From: Kitasatospora gansuensis
GTDB lineage: Bacteria; Actinomycetota; Actinomycetes; Streptomycetales; Streptomycetaceae
Assembly (NCBI RefSeq): GCF_014203705.1
Contig: NZ_JACHJR010000001.1
Location: 1,674,001 to 1,738,000 of the forward strand
Direction of reading: 5' to 3'
Length of the DNA stretch: 64,000 nucleotides
Below, piece after piece: positions 63,576 to 64,000 of this stretch. Each line of letters starts with the position of its first letter. The stretch's first letter is position 1. A program made the position numbers and the translations under genes. The notes beneath the pieces were generated by a model. The model was not told the origin of the DNA, did not search any database, and saw only the letters and a program-made list of their open reading frames with translations.

Positions 63576-64000
63576 TTACATCCGCAGCCGGAGACGGCAG
63601 ACCACCGCATCCGTGTGGCGGCGCAGCGCGCGGTCGATCAGGGCCCCGCGCTGGTTCTGCAGGACCCGCTCCCACAGGCGGGCCGGCTCGACCTCGGGGA
63701 TCAGGACGGTGATCCGGCCGTACGCGTGCTCGGAGCCGAGCTCGTTGACGAAGCCGACCAGCGGGCGGCCGAGCCGTCGGTGGGCGTCGGGGACCTCCAC
63801 CAGCGGGACGCCCGGGTGCCAGAGCTCCCAGTCCCGGCGAAGCGCGTCGGCGTTCTCCCGGTCCTCGGTGTCCGGCACGATGTGGACCACGGTGACGGCC
63901 AGCACCTCGTCGCCGAGCGAGACGGCGGCGCTCAGCGCGTCGCGGGTCAGCCGGGTGATGGCGTGCACCGGGACGACCACCAGCGAGCGCTGCCGGGTGA
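63576..64000 (-). CDS. C-terminal part of a second KimA-like transporter (partial)
   Basis: The frame is open at the window edge and stops at 63576. The visible ~140 residues are a Usp-like C-terminal domain (SLVVVPVHAITRLTRDALSA, AVSLGDEVLAVTVVHIVPDT, LWERVLQNQRGALIDRALRR) equivalent to the end of the neighbouring transporter (LLHNQSALWLKSRLLF). The membrane part lies beyond the window. It suggests tandem KimA-like paralogues. Confidence 0.8.
   Translation of the reverse strand, partial: TRQRSLVVVPVHAITRLTRDALSAAVSLGDEVLAVTVVHIVPDTEDRENADALRRDWELWHPGVPLVEVPDAHRRLGRPLVGFVNELGSEHAYGRITVLIPEVEPARLWERVLQNQRGALIDRALRRHTDAVVCRLRLRM

Overview
The window is GC-rich actinobacterial chromosome. Dense coding, GTG/TTG starts, 4-bp start/stop overlaps, a PIG-L deacetylase, an XdhAC-type dehydrogenase with a PucR regulator, many secreted RICIN (CBM13) proteins and a complete kdp operon all fit Streptomycetaceae (Streptomyces or Kitasatospora; inference, no rRNA or marker gene is present). 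No rRNA, tRNA, CRISPR array, insertion sequence or biosynthetic cluster was seen.

Layout. (1) 1-1867: tail of a probable ATP-grasp gene, an alpha-E gene broken by a frameshift, and a transglutaminase. (2) 1937-6578: a pentose-type sugar ABC importer (binding lipoprotein, single-domain ATPase, permease) and a ROK regulator, with a palindrome on the first promoter. (3) 6579-17513: three secreted RICIN-tagged proteins (beta-helix, GH95 and an Asp-box propeller), interrupted by a rhodanese/TetR pair and a PAP2-family membrane enzyme. With the importer this looks like a plant-glycan utilisation region. (4) 17514-24074: LURP/scramblase-like protein, PIG-L deacetylase, Ser/Thr kinase, L,D-transpeptidase lipoprotein, and an MFS exporter with its ArsR-type regulator. 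(5) 24280-37286: a 4,070-residue secreted protein with about 25 DUF11-type domains, 18 of them in a regular ~414-bp repeat array, ending in an LPYTG wall-anchor signal; a small DUF11-like membrane protein is encoded divergently. (6) 37334-40126: amidase, a decayed DUF4232 gene and a Tat-exported poly-gamma-glutamate hydrolase-like protein. (7) 40275-45484: xanthine-dehydrogenase-type FAD subunit, a fused [2Fe-2S]/molybdenum subunit and a PucR regulator. (8) 45640-48866: two secreted proteins, one sharing the glycine-rich head type of the giant protein, and a small hypothetical. (9) 48992-52773: acyl-CoA dehydrogenase, etfB, etfA and a TetR regulator; the same palindrome lies upstream of both the dehydrogenase and the regulator. 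(10) 52896-53913: a decayed patch with a broken membrane protein, a truncated sigma factor and a kdpE gene reduced to 54 codons. (11) 53910-61133: kdpD, kdpC, kdpB, kdpA, kdpF and a 27-residue leading membrane peptide, all on the minus strand. (12) 61377-64000: two tandem KimA/KUP-like APC transporters, the second running off the window, so regions 11-12 form a potassium-uptake neighbourhood.

The most unusual items are the giant repeat protein and its divergent partner, the shared ACAD-ETF/TetR operator, the Kdp system with a gutted response regulator, and the secreted RICIN enzymes whose catalytic families are unclear.
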